This document shows positions 42,493-54,284 of a stretch of DNA of 64,000 nucleotides, piece after piece. The position numbers and the translations under genes are program-made. The stretch lies in NCBI RefSeq assembly GCF_052857255.1, contig NC_135498.1, positions 161,228,624-161,292,623 on the forward strand, written 5' to 3'. Origin of the DNA: Amblyomma americanum (lineage: Eukaryota; Arthropoda; Arachnida; Ixodida; Ixodidae). Within the stretch, counting starts at the first letter, position 1. Every line of letters begins with the position of its first letter. The notes below the pieces were generated by a model, which saw only the letters and a list, made by a program, of their open reading frames with translations, searched no databases and was not told the DNA's origin.

Positions 42493-44295
42493 ATGACGGC
42501 AGCCAACCAATGTCGATTAGAGATCCTCGTCTTTCTCTTATTTCTTATGCTTGCTGACGTCATCTTCAGTTCGGATGTTGAGAAGTGCACTACAGTCGCC
42601 AGTTTAGAAGGCATTCTGGGTGGTTTGAATCGAAATGAATTTGATGTTTCGTTTGTGTCGTTCGGGCGTCGCTGGGATAGCAATCACGCCATGTCTTTGA
42701 AACTAACACTACTCCGGAAGACAACGTGGCTGTTCAGTGCAAAACGTTTTAGATCTCTCCTAGAAGTCAACTCACAACAGCAGAAAACAACCATTGCAAT
42801 TGTACCTGATTTGCGGATCACTTTGAAGTACTTCAGTAAGATCGTTCAATCTAGATACATCTACTATGCTACGGTACATTGGATACTGATTCGAGACAGC
42901 TTTGTGCTGCAGTCTGAATTGGATGCTTATAGAAAGATATCGCCTGCAGTCAAATTGTCTGTGCTCGGCTGGTGTGAAAAAGGCGTCAGCAGAGCGCTGA
43001 TTCACTCCGATTTATTCCTGCGACCGGTTCTTTACACGGGACTGGAACTGCAGAAAGAGGCTTCTTTAGCGAAGTTAGCTTTCAGTCATACAGAAAAGAC
43101 GTTCTCAGGGGATAAGATACGGGTTGGCTGTTTATACTTCCGCAGATATCGAAACAAAGGAGTTGCACACAATCCCTCGATGTGCCACCAAGTTCGGTTC
43201 AGGTTTATACTCGGTCTCCTCGGACTCAAAAACGTCACAATAGTATACACCCTTTATAGCAGGTTGCCTGCTGCGATATCTGCTCTCATCGATGGTGACA
43301 TCGATATCATTGCAGCCAGAACAAACATACAGAGGAATGCCATATATTTCGTCTCGTACGCAGACTATCAAGTCGCTTACGACACCTTTTACGCCAGAGC
43401 GAACGACTCTCGGACTGTCTCCGTTTTCAGTGTTCTCTCGCATTCCGCATGGGGCGTGGCACTTACGTCAGTCTCCATTGGTTACTGCGCCCTCCTCCTG
43501 GTGTGTCTCCGCCCAAGGGGCTCACGGAGCTCCCCCGTAGAGCTCTTGTCTCGGGAAGTGATGTTTTTATTGGCAGCGCTCCTGTCTACTTCAGCGCATG
43601 AACAGGGACAAAGAAACGGCCATGCACTTCGACGCATGTTGTACCTCTGCTGGTTGGTAACCATATTTTCTTTGTCCGTTTACATCCGAAGCGAGATTAC
43701 TGCCTTGGTTACCGCAACTCGACCCGCGAATATTTTAGACACGTTGGAAGAGCTCCAGGAGGCTTTGGTCAAGGGCAGCGTGGCTCCCTGCGTTGTTGAA
43801 GGGTCGTCGACGAAGGAAATCCTCGAAACTGCCTCGCACCACGCAAGCTCTCTGCTGAGGAAGCTGTACACGGCGTATGCACGTCACCGCGACCAACAGC
43901 TCGTCTCCGCAACGCCGCTGGACTGCCTGCTAGCTGCCGGTAGGAAGGACAGAGTCTGCTACTCCCCTCTCCAACCGCGGTGCACTGTCGAAAAGGTGGC
44001 CAGAGGAGTGCGCCCTTTTCCCGAGCCATTTACAATGGTGCTGGAGGGTATCCCGGTTCGGCGTGGATTTCTCCGGCTCCCAGCCCTTAGAAAGTTGATG
44101 TTTGCTATTCGGGAAGCGTCTTTGCAGGAAAAGATTGAACCTTACTGTGAGTACGACTCTAGCGCGCCCATCGAGGTCAAAATTGAACTGATGGAGTTCT
44201 TACAGCACTACTGCCTATTGCTGCTTGTCTCAGTCATTGTTTTTACGGCTGAATTTCTTACTTGCATGAAGAGTCCTATGCTGCGTAAAGAATGA
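42493..44295 (+). CDS. Divergent ionotropic receptor (IR family), intronless
   Basis: 600 residues in one open frame, a usual length for an arthropod ionotropic receptor. A signal peptide covers about residues 1-26 (hydrophobic core VFLLFLMLADVIF). The N-terminal region to about 200 is poorly conserved. The ligand-binding lobe 1 (residues 213-310) begins with KIRVGCLYF and includes ISALIDGDIDIIAARTNI and YFVSYADYQVAYDTFYA. A first membrane helix lies at about 320-340 (WGVALTSVSIGYCALLLVCL), a pore loop at about 352-370 (EVMFLLAALLSTSAHE) and a second helix at about 381-408 (MLYLCWLVTIFSLSVYI). Lobe 2 (about 410-560) follows, with a last helix near 571-592 (LLLLVSVIVFTAEFL). The N-terminal domain of true glutamate receptors is absent. 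It probably acts in the plasma membrane of sensory neurons as a chemosensory cation channel. The absence of introns fits lineage-expanded IRs; the ligand is unknown. A TATA box lies upstream and polyadenylation signals downstream. Confidence 0.85.
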   Translation: MTAANQCRLEILVFLLFLMLADVIFSSDVEKCTTVASLEGILGGLNRNEFDVSFVSFGRRWDSNHAMSLKLTLLRKTTWLFSAKRFRSLLEVNSQQQKTTIAIVPDLRITLKYFSKIVQSRYIYYATVHWILIRDSFVLQSELDAYRKISPAVKLSVLGWCEKGVSRALIHSDLFLRPVLYTGLELQKEASLAKLAFSHTEKTFSGDKIRVGCLYFRRYRNKGVAHNPSMCHQVRFRFILGLLGLKNVTIVYTLYSRLPAAISALIDGDIDIIAARTNIQRNAIYFVSYADYQVAYDTFYARANDSRTVSVFSVLSHSAWGVALTSVSIGYCALLLVCLRPRGSRSSPVELLSREVMFLLAALLSTSAHEQGQRNGHALRRMLYLCWLVTIFSLSVYIRSEITALVTATRPANILDTLEELQEALVKGSVAPCVVEGSSTKEILETASHHASSLLRKLYTAYARHRDQQLVSATPLDCLLAAGRKDRVCYSPLQPRCTVEKVARGVRPFPEPFTMVLEGIPVRRGFLRLPALRKLMFAIREASLQEKIEPYCEYDSSAPIEVKIELMEFLQHYCLLLLVSVIVFTAEFLTCMKSPMLRKE

Positions 44296-44806
44296 GGTCT
44301 TGCTTTGGAGATGTTTAGAGTGCAGTGAATATCAGAAATGACTGACCGTTTGAGATTGTGCACTGTGATTTCACTACAATGTAATACGATCGAGCTAAAA
44401 TTTTTTCTTTCAAATCTCCGCTCTTACAAAGGGCGTAGGTGAATGTTGCATGCAGCAAGCTGTGCTTGTTCCTGCTGGAAACCAGCGTAACCACCTATAA
44501 ACTGTTTATTGAATGCGTTCTGATTATGCAGGCTGGGGAGCCATATTTTTTTCTGGCCGGCTCATTAAGGGGGTATTGTCGTGCACATATAAATCGGCAC
44601 ACTGTGAGTGTGAAATTACTTTGTTTCATGTCTGTGTGTATAATGTGCAATAAATAAAAAAATGCTGCGGACACGTCTGCTCGCGCAGGCTTTCTGTGTT
44701 TGTGGCGAAATGTGCCTGCCCCCCCCCTGTTTTCTTCTGACTGTGGAAAAACCAGTTTGCCCTTTCGTATGGCCAAGAAAGACAACCTTCTCTTTCTGTC
44801 CACGTA
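44296..44806. other. 3' region of the receptor gene, otherwise empty
   Basis: No gene. Contains tandem AATAAA signals at 44649-44658, about 350 bp after the receptor stop; the 3' part is unassigned. Confidence 0.4.
44649..44658 (+). promoter_or_regulatory. Polyadenylation signals, receptor gene
   Basis: AATAAATAAA gives two overlapping AATAAA hexamers, the first strong signals downstream of the receptor stop at 44295. Confidence 0.5.
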
Positions 44807-45023
44807 TAGTCGGGGTCAGAAGTCTGTGGACCACGTGTTCCTCGAATGAAGCCGAAAGCAGTGCTATTAGCTGGCGGCTGGAGACCGCACTCGTGGAAGT
44901 GAAAATCATTAATTTGCTCTTCTATCTCCACAAGTGTGGTCTACAGCCGCTTGCTAATAGCACAGCTATCGGCAACGTTTGAGCAACACATGGTCCAAGG
45001 ACCCCCCCCGCCTCGTCCCCGTA
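44807..45023. mobile_element. Foldback MITE, about 215 bp
   Basis: The left arm GTCTGTGGACCACGTGTT...GTGCTATTAGCTGGCGGCTG...CACTCGTGG (about 44821-44899) is matched by the reverse complement of about 44926-45000. TATAGTCGGGGTC at the left end faces a decayed GACCCCCCCC at the right. The loop is about 27 bp. It has no coding content. Confidence 0.72.
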
Positions 45024-48000
45024 TGCGTGTGTTTCCAAACGTGCATCGTCGAGGTGCTCGTATGCCTCTGTAAACATCGCGCCGTTTGTCGTCGCCTGTA
45101 GAACCGAAAAACGGCACGTCTCCCATTGCAGCGGTACTGAAGTCAGCAGTAGTTTTTACACCTCCTTTAATGCATGGGTGTAATCCGAGTGAAGTGCATT
45201 AGCTACACGCAAATTGCACTTCGAACGTGCTACGTAGGAGGCCATTGAAAGGTGCGTTATTGTCAAAGAATAGAGTACATAACTGGCGTTCATTTGTTTC
45301 AGTTCCCTGGCGATGCATTGCTGAAAGTCTTTGACACAGTGTCGATGCCGAGAGTCCAGGGCAAGCTGTACTGAATCAGAAACATAAACCGCGCTAAAGC
45401 CTGTCGGAGTTCATGGAAACGAATTACCGAGACATAAAGGGGTTCGAATCAAGTTAGATTTGTGTTATTACACTGTATATGTACTGCCAATATTCTCCTA
45501 AGGGGTTGAAACTGAAGGCAACGAAAAGGCCTGAAGTTAGGTTGAGGACAGCGGAGCAACTTAAGGAAAAGAAATATTGCGAATCTTAGAAGACAAAGGT
45601 ACAAACCCAGCCTGAAGAGAAAAGCAGATGTGACATCTGAGCGGCATTTAAAAGGAAGCATTGGATTTAGGTAGGACATTCAGTGCGGAGAAGAGATAAG
45701 CGGAGGCGTCTACTAAGAACATTGAAGCGAAAGATAATTTAATCCAGGGTAGCTGACAGCGATGCGGAGAGATACATTAACAGAAATGGAGCAGAGGAAC
45801 ATGCTGGACTAGGCAGGCACTTGCTGGAGCATGAAAGGGCCGTTTAGAGATGGAAGGAAAAAGCTCTAGCCTGTTGTAGATGTAGCCCGGTAGCTGATTG
45901 CGATACTGTCTTCCGCAGTTTTGTGTAATAAAATCATCATTGAATCCCTAAGGCAGAACAGAGTAAATTTTCGCAGGCAGTAAATTCGTAAAAGATACAG
46001 AGCGGACAAAGTTGAAGAAAATGTGGTTAACAAGGCGAATATCTTTACGAGTGCACAAGAAGGAAAGAATTTAGATTGAGAAATTGCACACAATAAACAT
46101 GCACGCTAGAGAAGCTGCGAATAAGGGTTAACACGCGAAACATGAAGACCATTCCCATGCAGTGGACTTAACGTTACTGATTATGAAATAACGAAGAGTG
46201 AATTTCTCCGCACTTAACACAAGACTAATAGACCAATTCGTGGTGAAAGAAAAAGTTAGGATACGGCATTCGGCATTGCTTTTGCATGTTTTGGAAAGAG
46301 AGGGTCAAATAGTGCCGTCACAATTGAAGAATGGATCGCGGCTAAACGTAAACTGAAGTTTCTAGCGTTCAGGAGGTCAGTGTTTATTCTTGAAACAGTA
46401 TTCCAGATATAGTGGTTTCAGTATTGATGTATTATTTTGATATTGACATGCATACGTGATGATATTGCACACATGAAGTTCGTAGGTAATGAATGCTTCA
46501 AGAACAACACGTTGCTAAACTGAGATGCCAGAAAGCGCGACTCAAGCCTAACGACAGCCCTTGTTCCAGAGTTTAGCAAATGCCAGATGGCGACCATAGA
46601 AAGAAACATATATGAAATTGCGTGTTCTGCGAATACTTTGAGTTTATGAAAAGATACGGCATTCTAAAAGAACAGTGCTATGCTTGCAGAACTTATTTAT
46701 TTATTTATGACACACTGCAGGCCGTGAGGCCCAAGCCGGAGTGGATTAGACACTAACAGTCCGCAACAATCCTAAATAGAGTGTGTCTATGCAAGTAACT
46801 GTCACAGTAATAAAGACTACGCATTGTGAGCTGAAACAGAAGAATGTGAAACGGTAGCATTCATGTTTAATATATAAAGCAAACTGTCCGCATTCAGGCA
46901 TTATTACAGCCGCTGCCTCCCGGCGTCCGCCAGCCCATTCTGGGTCATATGATTAGATTGTGCTACATCGGGCATGCAGGTAACCTGGTCGGACCACAAA
47001 GGTAACATTTTCATTGAGGAGAGGCTGAAGGCAGAGTTTTTGGGAACAACATAGCACGTAGCCACCAGAGATACCACAAGCACCAGAGTGAACGCCTCCT
47101 GGAACTCTCATTCGAAAGCGTTCTTGACTGTGTTACCGGACTACGTATGATCTGTACGTTACATTCTGCTGTGGCTGAGCCGATTACAAAAGTGCTACGC
47201 CCAGATACAGGGCGCTTTATATTTGTTCTAATAAAGCAACGGTTACAAGCTGTACCCGTTGCGACGCAGGTTACTGTACCCCAAGCATGCGGTCACTGTG
47301 ATCCTGGCGCGCCGCATGCATGGCTTTGGAGTAGTTGATCTCAGAATTTCTTTTCGCACTCACCGCTTTCTAGCACACAAGTTAAAAAGCTACAACAAGC
47401 ACGTGTCATGCAAAGGCCTATCTGAGGCATCTCCGAATGGGCCAAAAGCGATCAAGCACCGTCTTCAAAACATTCGACAAAGCAAGTTCCAATACAAGGT
47501 GCTGTGAAAAAAAAAGTAAACCCTGTTTTTAAACCATACCGTTAACCAGAAGATGCCAACAGATATCTGCGACCATGTATCTGATTTCTCTTAGATCACA
47601 ATACGAGTAAAAATGTCCATGTCTTGAAAATCCGAAGCACGGACAAATAAACAAAAAAGAAAAGTGATTCGTTTTCTGCCTGATAGAAGAGGAATAATAG
47701 AAAGTAGGGTAAGCGGCGGAGGCCAAGCGCACGCGCCGCAAGAGAGCCCGGCACAGACGGGGAAGGAACAAGTCACGCAACCTTCTCTCGACGCGCCGAC
47801 TGAGGAGGCTCTGGGTCATTTTCTCTGCGCGTGAGATCTGCTGCCCGCGGGAGCAACGCGCTGCTCGATAGCCCTCCCCTAATGGCCTCCGCTCCGTCCT
47901 CGACCTTGGCGTAGCACGGTGGGCACATTACCAAGAGCGGAATGCTTGATGTTCGTTGCGCAACGTAGTGTTGAAATGATGACCTGGGGGCTGCATTGAC

Positions 48001-48934
48001 GGTAGACGAGGATGCGAAAGTCAAACTGATTTTTCTTTGTCGCGCCCCGTAAAAAGCACGTTTATCTCGCCAATGGACGTCGAGGATCAGATGTCTGCCT
48101 TTTTCAGCTATGTAGCACTTCTGAGCGCCTCAAACCAGTTAGAAGGCGGTGATTGTGGTTTGCATAGCAATTCAGGTGAGATTGTAAAGAGCTTCCGAAC
48201 TCGAACAGCGTCTGGAATTACGCATAAATTACGGCCAGCCTTTCAAAAAAAGCTGAAAAAGACCTGAAAGGACCAGAAAATAACGAATACACTTCTGCCA
48301 GTGGTGCATTTTCTCGAGACAAGCACGTTGTCCTTGTCTGTTCTGGCTAAAACTAGTTCCCCAGTAGAAGAAATATTTTTATCAGCAGCTGCAACTCGGT
48401 GCGTTTTCCATTTCAAGATGAGGCTTCGGAATACCCAAATTCCCTCATAAAACGCAAGGCTGAAGTGAAGCTTTTCTTTTAAGCCTTTATTTTAAACCCG
48501 CTGTTCGACCCGTTGATTGTAATTGCCTATCACGCGTTTGTGACTTGGTATGTCTATGTTTGCAATAACAGCCTAATGACGCATTTAGGCATATATGTAA
48601 ACGCAAGCGCCGCAATGGTGCAACCTAGCGGCGACGTTCAGGTTTAACGTTCTGAACAAAGAGAAAATTCTTCGTGTGAGCCTCGGTGATGTTATCCAGA
48701 TACGAGTGATGATCATGCGGCGTCGCTATTGTTGTCACTACTGCGCATCAGGTGACTAAGAAATCCGGGGGAAATTCCCACCTTTTGGAGCGTTTGGAGA
48801 AATAATTTGACGTTCCAGTCAAACGAATGAGTGTCAGTGTCTCTGGGCCCTGGTGCGTGTTCGCAGCTTGCACTTGAGCGCCATATACGAAGTCGTGGGA
48901 ACCCATTCCAGGCTTGGCGGCGTCGTACTGTCTG
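45024..48934. other. No recognised gene
   Basis: Several open frames below 100 codons without motifs. A short (TTAT)n run at 46692-46710 precedes GACACACTGCAGGC and could be a repeat end. Confidence 0.4.
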
Positions 48935-49150
48935 TATCATCACTGTCAGCCTAACTACGCTCACTGGAGGACGAAGGCTTCTCCTATATCCCCCCCCCCC
49001 CCCATTTAACCCTGCACTTTGCCAGCTTAAACCCGCAACCTTCCTAATCTCATTCTCCCAGCTGACTTCCTGCCGCCCACTGCTGCGCATGCCTACTATT
49101 GGAATCCACTCCGTCGTCCTGGGAGCACAACGGCAATCTTCTTGTCCCAC
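48935..49150 (-). mobile_element. RTE-clade LINE fragment, C-terminal
   Basis: The minus strand reads TTEWIPIVGMRSSGRQEVSWENEIRKVAGLSWQ, a decayed version of the RTE C-terminus (SRGRQKVRWADEIRKFAG in other copies). Interrupted by a C-run at 48991-49004. Confidence 0.7.
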
Positions 49151-52100
49151 GAATCATGCCCATTAATTCTTCTTGGCTAAGCAGAACGTTCAGATGGGCG
49201 ATTTTGTACAGATGTTTTCTTGCTTGTCCATCTTGTTCCTCTCCGTCGTATAGTTCGCGCTGTTTTACAAGAATACTTGTTGATTTCAACTGGGATATAT
49301 CGCATTTGTTTCCCGACGAGTTCCGTTCCCTTGTCTCTTGTACGGACACAGAGGATAACTCGATCCAAATATTCTTGTCAGCAAAAATTCATTCACTTGC
49401 TTGTTCTAGCTGTGTCGACGTTTCCGTGGTAGCAAGAGACGCGTTTATTGGAGAGAAAACTGGATTTGAAAATCTTCCCACCAGTCTATTCAGAATTGCG
49501 GCGCCCTTAACGAAAAGGTCCGGTAGCCACCTTTCTGAAGTCCAATGCGGGGAAAGGTAGCCGCTGCAATAAGTGACCAAAAGCGCACGTCGACGCACTC
49601 ATTTTACTCGCAACTTAGTTCACACATGTCTTTTACAGAGAGAGGTAAAGTCCCCGTTGGAATTTCACCCTCCCACCATACATTTTCCGTCCTCCAGTTA
49701 CATTCAGACCACATCATTCAAACCACTCGATTACAGCACGGCGTCTTCGTAAACATCGACACTGTCGCATTCCCACTGAAATGAAGGCAAACCTAGCTGG
49801 ACTTTGGGCGGCGAACAAAATCAAAATACAGTGTGTCATACGAGTCAGATGATGTGGAGCGGCCTGCTATGTGCGTCCCTCATACGCGTCAAGCTCCTAC
49901 GTCCACTTAGAAGGTCATACATCCAGCGCACCAAATCAGCCGACGGGCGTCAAGCGCGGGTAAGCTACCATTCCTGTGAACTTCGGTCAGCGCTCAAGGT
50001 CCGCATGGGTGACATTTCGTGCTAGTGGTGCAGCTTGCGGTTTCTTATCTGCATCGTTTCTCATTTCCCTTCAGCTACCTTTATCTCCGCTTCCCTAGCC
50101 ATCCGGGAATCATACCTGATCACACTCTCTCCCTTTCTTTTCCAGTCTTTCGGTGTTTGAGCATTAAGCTTGGCGCGCAGTAACTGCAGAGCACACTTTG
50201 ATTTCATCTAGCTCAACACGACATCACTAAATAAATAAAATCAGAGCCACTGAGGCTTCCCTTCAGCATTTCGTCCTTTTTTGTGTTGTTAAGAGTCTTA
50301 CCTTCATTTCAACCCTTCGAAACATGTAGGTGTCGATGTTTGTTCCTAAATAAAAAGCAACAAAATGTTTGATTGTTATAGATAGAAACCTTTATTTAGA
50401 ATCGAAAACATGATTGTTTTCCATTTTAAGTCTGGCATTGAGATGCATTCATCATGGAAATGAATTTTTTCCCCGGAAAAGAATTGCAGGCTTTCTAAAG
50501 GCCTTCAAGTTCTGTGGTATTTGAATTTTCCATACTTTTAAGGCTTTCTGCAGAATCCAGTTTTACTCCTGTTAAGATAACAAAGTGCGTATTTCTCATT
50601 ACGCTTGACGTTTGTATACCGCATTAACCGAAGTTTTGAGTAAACTGTAGATGACAGTGCAGATTGAAGACTAAACATATTGCGTGTTTTTAGAATGAAG
50701 TCAGAATCTTCCATTTAGCATGGCCTGGCACTTCTCTGCTCTGGAGCACATCTACAATGCTGGTTTACTACGTAGGGTTGTCATGAGCGCTCGCTAAGCC
50801 ATTCAAGAACGCAGAACTTTCCCTCCGGTTGAGCATCCCTTCCAAACATTAACAAAATAATGATAACAGTAATGACCACGATATACATAAAACCTTTTTT
50901 TTTCATTTTAGTGATGGAAAATAAAGCAGCAGCATGGACCTTCTGCTTCGTTTTATTTTTCTGTGGTGCACGGATGAAAAGTCTCAGCCATTACCGCTGA
51001 CCTTAAATGCAGTGAACTACAGAGAATACACGCTCAGGAGGAGAAATGTGCTTATTAAATATCGCCATCACACAAGCGAAGCGCTACTATGTAGACAACG
51101 GCCCGTAAATGCTGTAAAAGGCTCGAAGAAAGCACCGGCTGGAATATGCGCCTGAGACGATTGTTATCAAAGGTAAGGACAAGGGTTATACGTATTTTTT
51201 TTTTTTGCCAGTGTGCCTTTCCAGCGTGGCACCACGTTGCATCGTCAACACAGCGACGCTCCTGAAAAATTGACTGCGCTGTTCTACAGCGTCGTTTTTG
51301 TTTTGCTTTTCTTTTGCAGAACACAGACGGTTCCCTTCGATTGTGGTTTCCTGTTTACAATTGGGGTCAAGGAGACAATCTCAAGTAAAACTCTTGCTTG
51401 GGATAGTTGGTTCATGCTTGTAGATGTAATGAAAACGGTGCGACGAGCAAGGACAAAAGTAGAACACGCACGACAGGAATAGCGCCAGACCTCGTTCGTC
51501 GCGCCGTGTTCATTGCATTTTCAAAAAAGTAAACGAGGCGATGTTTCCGGCAAGCTACCGCTTTTATCGCGGTCACCTGCCACCTTATCGCCAATAGCCC
51601 CTTCCCAAGGTAGATGTACACTGGTAGCGAAGGCTCCATAGACGCCCATTGGTCCAAAAAATGGCGGCTCGTGGGCACTCCAGCGCCCCCTGGATTTTGG
51701 GGGGCAAACTACGCAAACGTAACGTAGAATGACGTCACGCATACGTATGCTTTTGGCGCGAATTATAAAGCGGTCTTTCTGTAGAATCCGCGTTTTCGAG
51801 CTTGCCCGTACCTCTCGAAGATTGCTGCCTTTCAGCGCGCCCCAACCTTTGCCAGTCAAATGTGCTCGAGTTCCTGCTAGTTATGGCCTTGTTAATGTGC
51901 AATTGGGAACGCAATGAAAGTGACTGGTAAAGGAGGGGCAGCATAGAAAGGCAGCAACACTTCCAGACACTGGCGAAGCATGTCTGTGGCCGGGTTAGCC
52001 GGGTATCGAAACAAGGCCTGCAAAGACGCGCTGTAATGCACCGCACACTCATGAATAGGGGGCAGGTCAAGAGTGTTGCAAAAATACAAAATTTGCCAGG

Positions 52101-53080
52101 TTTTAATAAAATGACTTACCTCTTTCATAAAACAAGGTGCAAATATATTTTTTTCTTTTCTATTGGCAGATTACATTCCAATTTTGTAGCTTTATCATTT
52201 CTTTATATGAGTGTTTTGCCTCCCATCCTCTGGTTGTGCTGCAGTCGCGCTAAACCACTTTTCGGCCCAGCCTTCGCCACCACTTTGAATCCGCCTTGCC
52301 CTTCCTGCCCACTTTGACAGCAAGCGCCGTCACCCCGTGACAGCAGTTCACTAAGAAAATCAACATCAAACGTAGCGGGTGCAACTAAATATTTGAGCTT
52401 GATTAAAGTGTCTCTTTTTCATAGAACAAAAAAAAGCTAGTCCTTATGAACATTCAGTTCAGCTGAGAGGAATATCTCGAAATCAAACATCCAGCTCTTC
52501 CTGAAGAAGTAAGCTTTCTCAGTGAGCTCACAGAGGACAAAATGAATACATATTTTTGAAAGGCACGGGGGATTTTCGCTCGAACTTCGCGACGCAGACA
52601 AGATGAGACTTTGCGCAATTGTAGTGCGCCATTATTTCTTTGCTTGTGCCGCACTCATCGCTTGATCCGTGACAAAATGGTTGTGACACCAGCGTGTGCA
52701 AACTTCGACGATCACCACCAGTCTCCGGTATGGGCTCGGATTTTTTTACATTTTGTACACATAAACCAGCAATATGAAAGCCAAAGCGTTGCCACTGATT
52801 TCTTGCACGCGAACACACAATAAGCTATTCCTTTATGTAAGCGATGTTATAGGTTTCTTTTGAGGAAAAAAGTAACCATAAAAACAAAATGAACACAATT
52901 AAGAAATGAGCAATATACAAACTACATAAAAAATTTGCAAAGCCTACTAGCTCTCATTCACAAGGGCAGTGCGCAAGCTTTCACCTGACAATGCGAAGCA
53001 CGTGAGTGTTGTGTCTTTGGCAGTGTAGTGAGGTAGGCTGAGCAACAATCACTGCATTACGGTGGAATTCGCCCAGGCAC
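49151..53080. other. No recognised gene
   Basis: Mostly AT-rich. 51430-51560 has PLE-end-like words (AGGACAAAAGTAGAACACGC) but nothing decisive. The 3' untranslated region of the transporter gene should lie at the right edge. Confidence 0.4.
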
Positions 53081-53295
53081 TCAGTAAATGTCTCTGCTGT
53101 CCAGTCCAGAGTCGAATGAGCGAGGCCGAAATCCAACCGATGTGCACGGCTCCCCCTCGGCGACTCCCGTTCGCCTCCGGGCCGCTCGCCTCTGCGTAAA
53201 GTCCAAGCCGAACAACACTGTTGCACAGGTCACACACAGGGCCGCCAGCATACGGTACAAGTTCTCGTAGGAGCCCATGGAGTCGCGGAACAGAC
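53081..53295 (-). CDS. Monocarboxylate-transporter-like gene, last coding exon
   Basis: Begins at 53295 after a good acceptor (TTTTTGCAG). Two bases (GT) complete the Gly codon split by the phase-1 intron. It reads LFRDSMGSYENLYRMLAALCVTC, the part of SLC16 transporters where the loop G-x-x-x-D-x-T-G-S-Y leads into the last helices. One more hydrophobic segment (MLAALCVTCATVLFGL) is followed by a basic stretch and a tail ending in TGA at 53081-53083. Exon length (215 bp) and phase fit the upstream exon exactly. Confidence 0.8.
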
Positions 53296-54284
53296 CTGCA
53301 AAAACGGGATATTTGACATTAAGAGAGCAGTAGGTCTAAACAGAGGAAAACATTTCTATGTGCTTTTTTTTTCACAGCGCAGCTTGGCAGCTTTTGACCC
53401 AGGAGATGCTCATCTTGCTTTTTCGCGTGAATGTGGCGTGCAGGTGCGAAGGAACTTATCTATCAGGCAACGTCTCGAGTAAATGTATTTGCAATAGAAC
53501 CTGAGTCAGCGGACAGCAATAGCGCAAGGCTATTCATAGGTCTGCACAGGCGCGATCAAAGCAGGACAACGCGCAGCATACCACGCCTGGTTGACACTAC
53601 CACAAAATTGTTGGAACAGTATTTGAATACTATTATTTACCAGCTTTTCAACCGTATCTTAAGATCCTTAGTTTCTGAACATTCCGTGCTGAATCGCCAC
53701 ATCGTACTGAGTGTGTCTTTTGCTATGTGCTCAGTAGAGCATAAAGTACCAGTTGCTGATAACAGAACAAAATGAGGGATGTAAGAACCACAACCTTTTA
53801 CGGAGCATAACAATTTTTTCACAGTTAGTTAGCAGCTATGATACCAAAGGAGTAGCCACACCTGTTTAATAACAAAACCTCTGCCTAGTGCGGCGTAGTA
53901 ATGCGTGCCTTCCAGACTTAAGCCCATAGCTTGGATGATAGGCGTTTAGAGAAGAAGACTATGCAGTTACTAACAATATAATGTGAAGAGAATTCCACAG
54001 CGAGTTAAAGAATCACAAAGGAACAAGCGTAAACATCACTGTAGAATACATATCTGCTACATTCGCTGGCGGCACATTCATCTTCTGCCACATTGGAGGT
54101 ATATATTCGTGCCAGCGTTCTTTTGAGTAGGCAATGCGTTCAAGACAATTATTATTAAACATTTTTTCCATGAAAAGGGTTTCGGTCATGGTCCAAAGCA
54201 CAAATCCTTGCGCTAATGGCCATTTATTTAAGAACACCCGTATTTTCCGAAAAAATTGCGAAAAACATGCTCTTTCAAACTCAC
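53296..54284 (-). other. Transporter intron, 989 bp
   Basis: GTGAGT donor at 54284-54279 and AG acceptor at 53297-53296, phase 1. No element was recognised inside. Confidence 0.75.

Noticed and set aside
54013..54284. C-terminal extension of the transporter open frame
   Set aside because: A strong GTGAGT donor at 54284 and an in-phase last exon at 53295 show it is intron.
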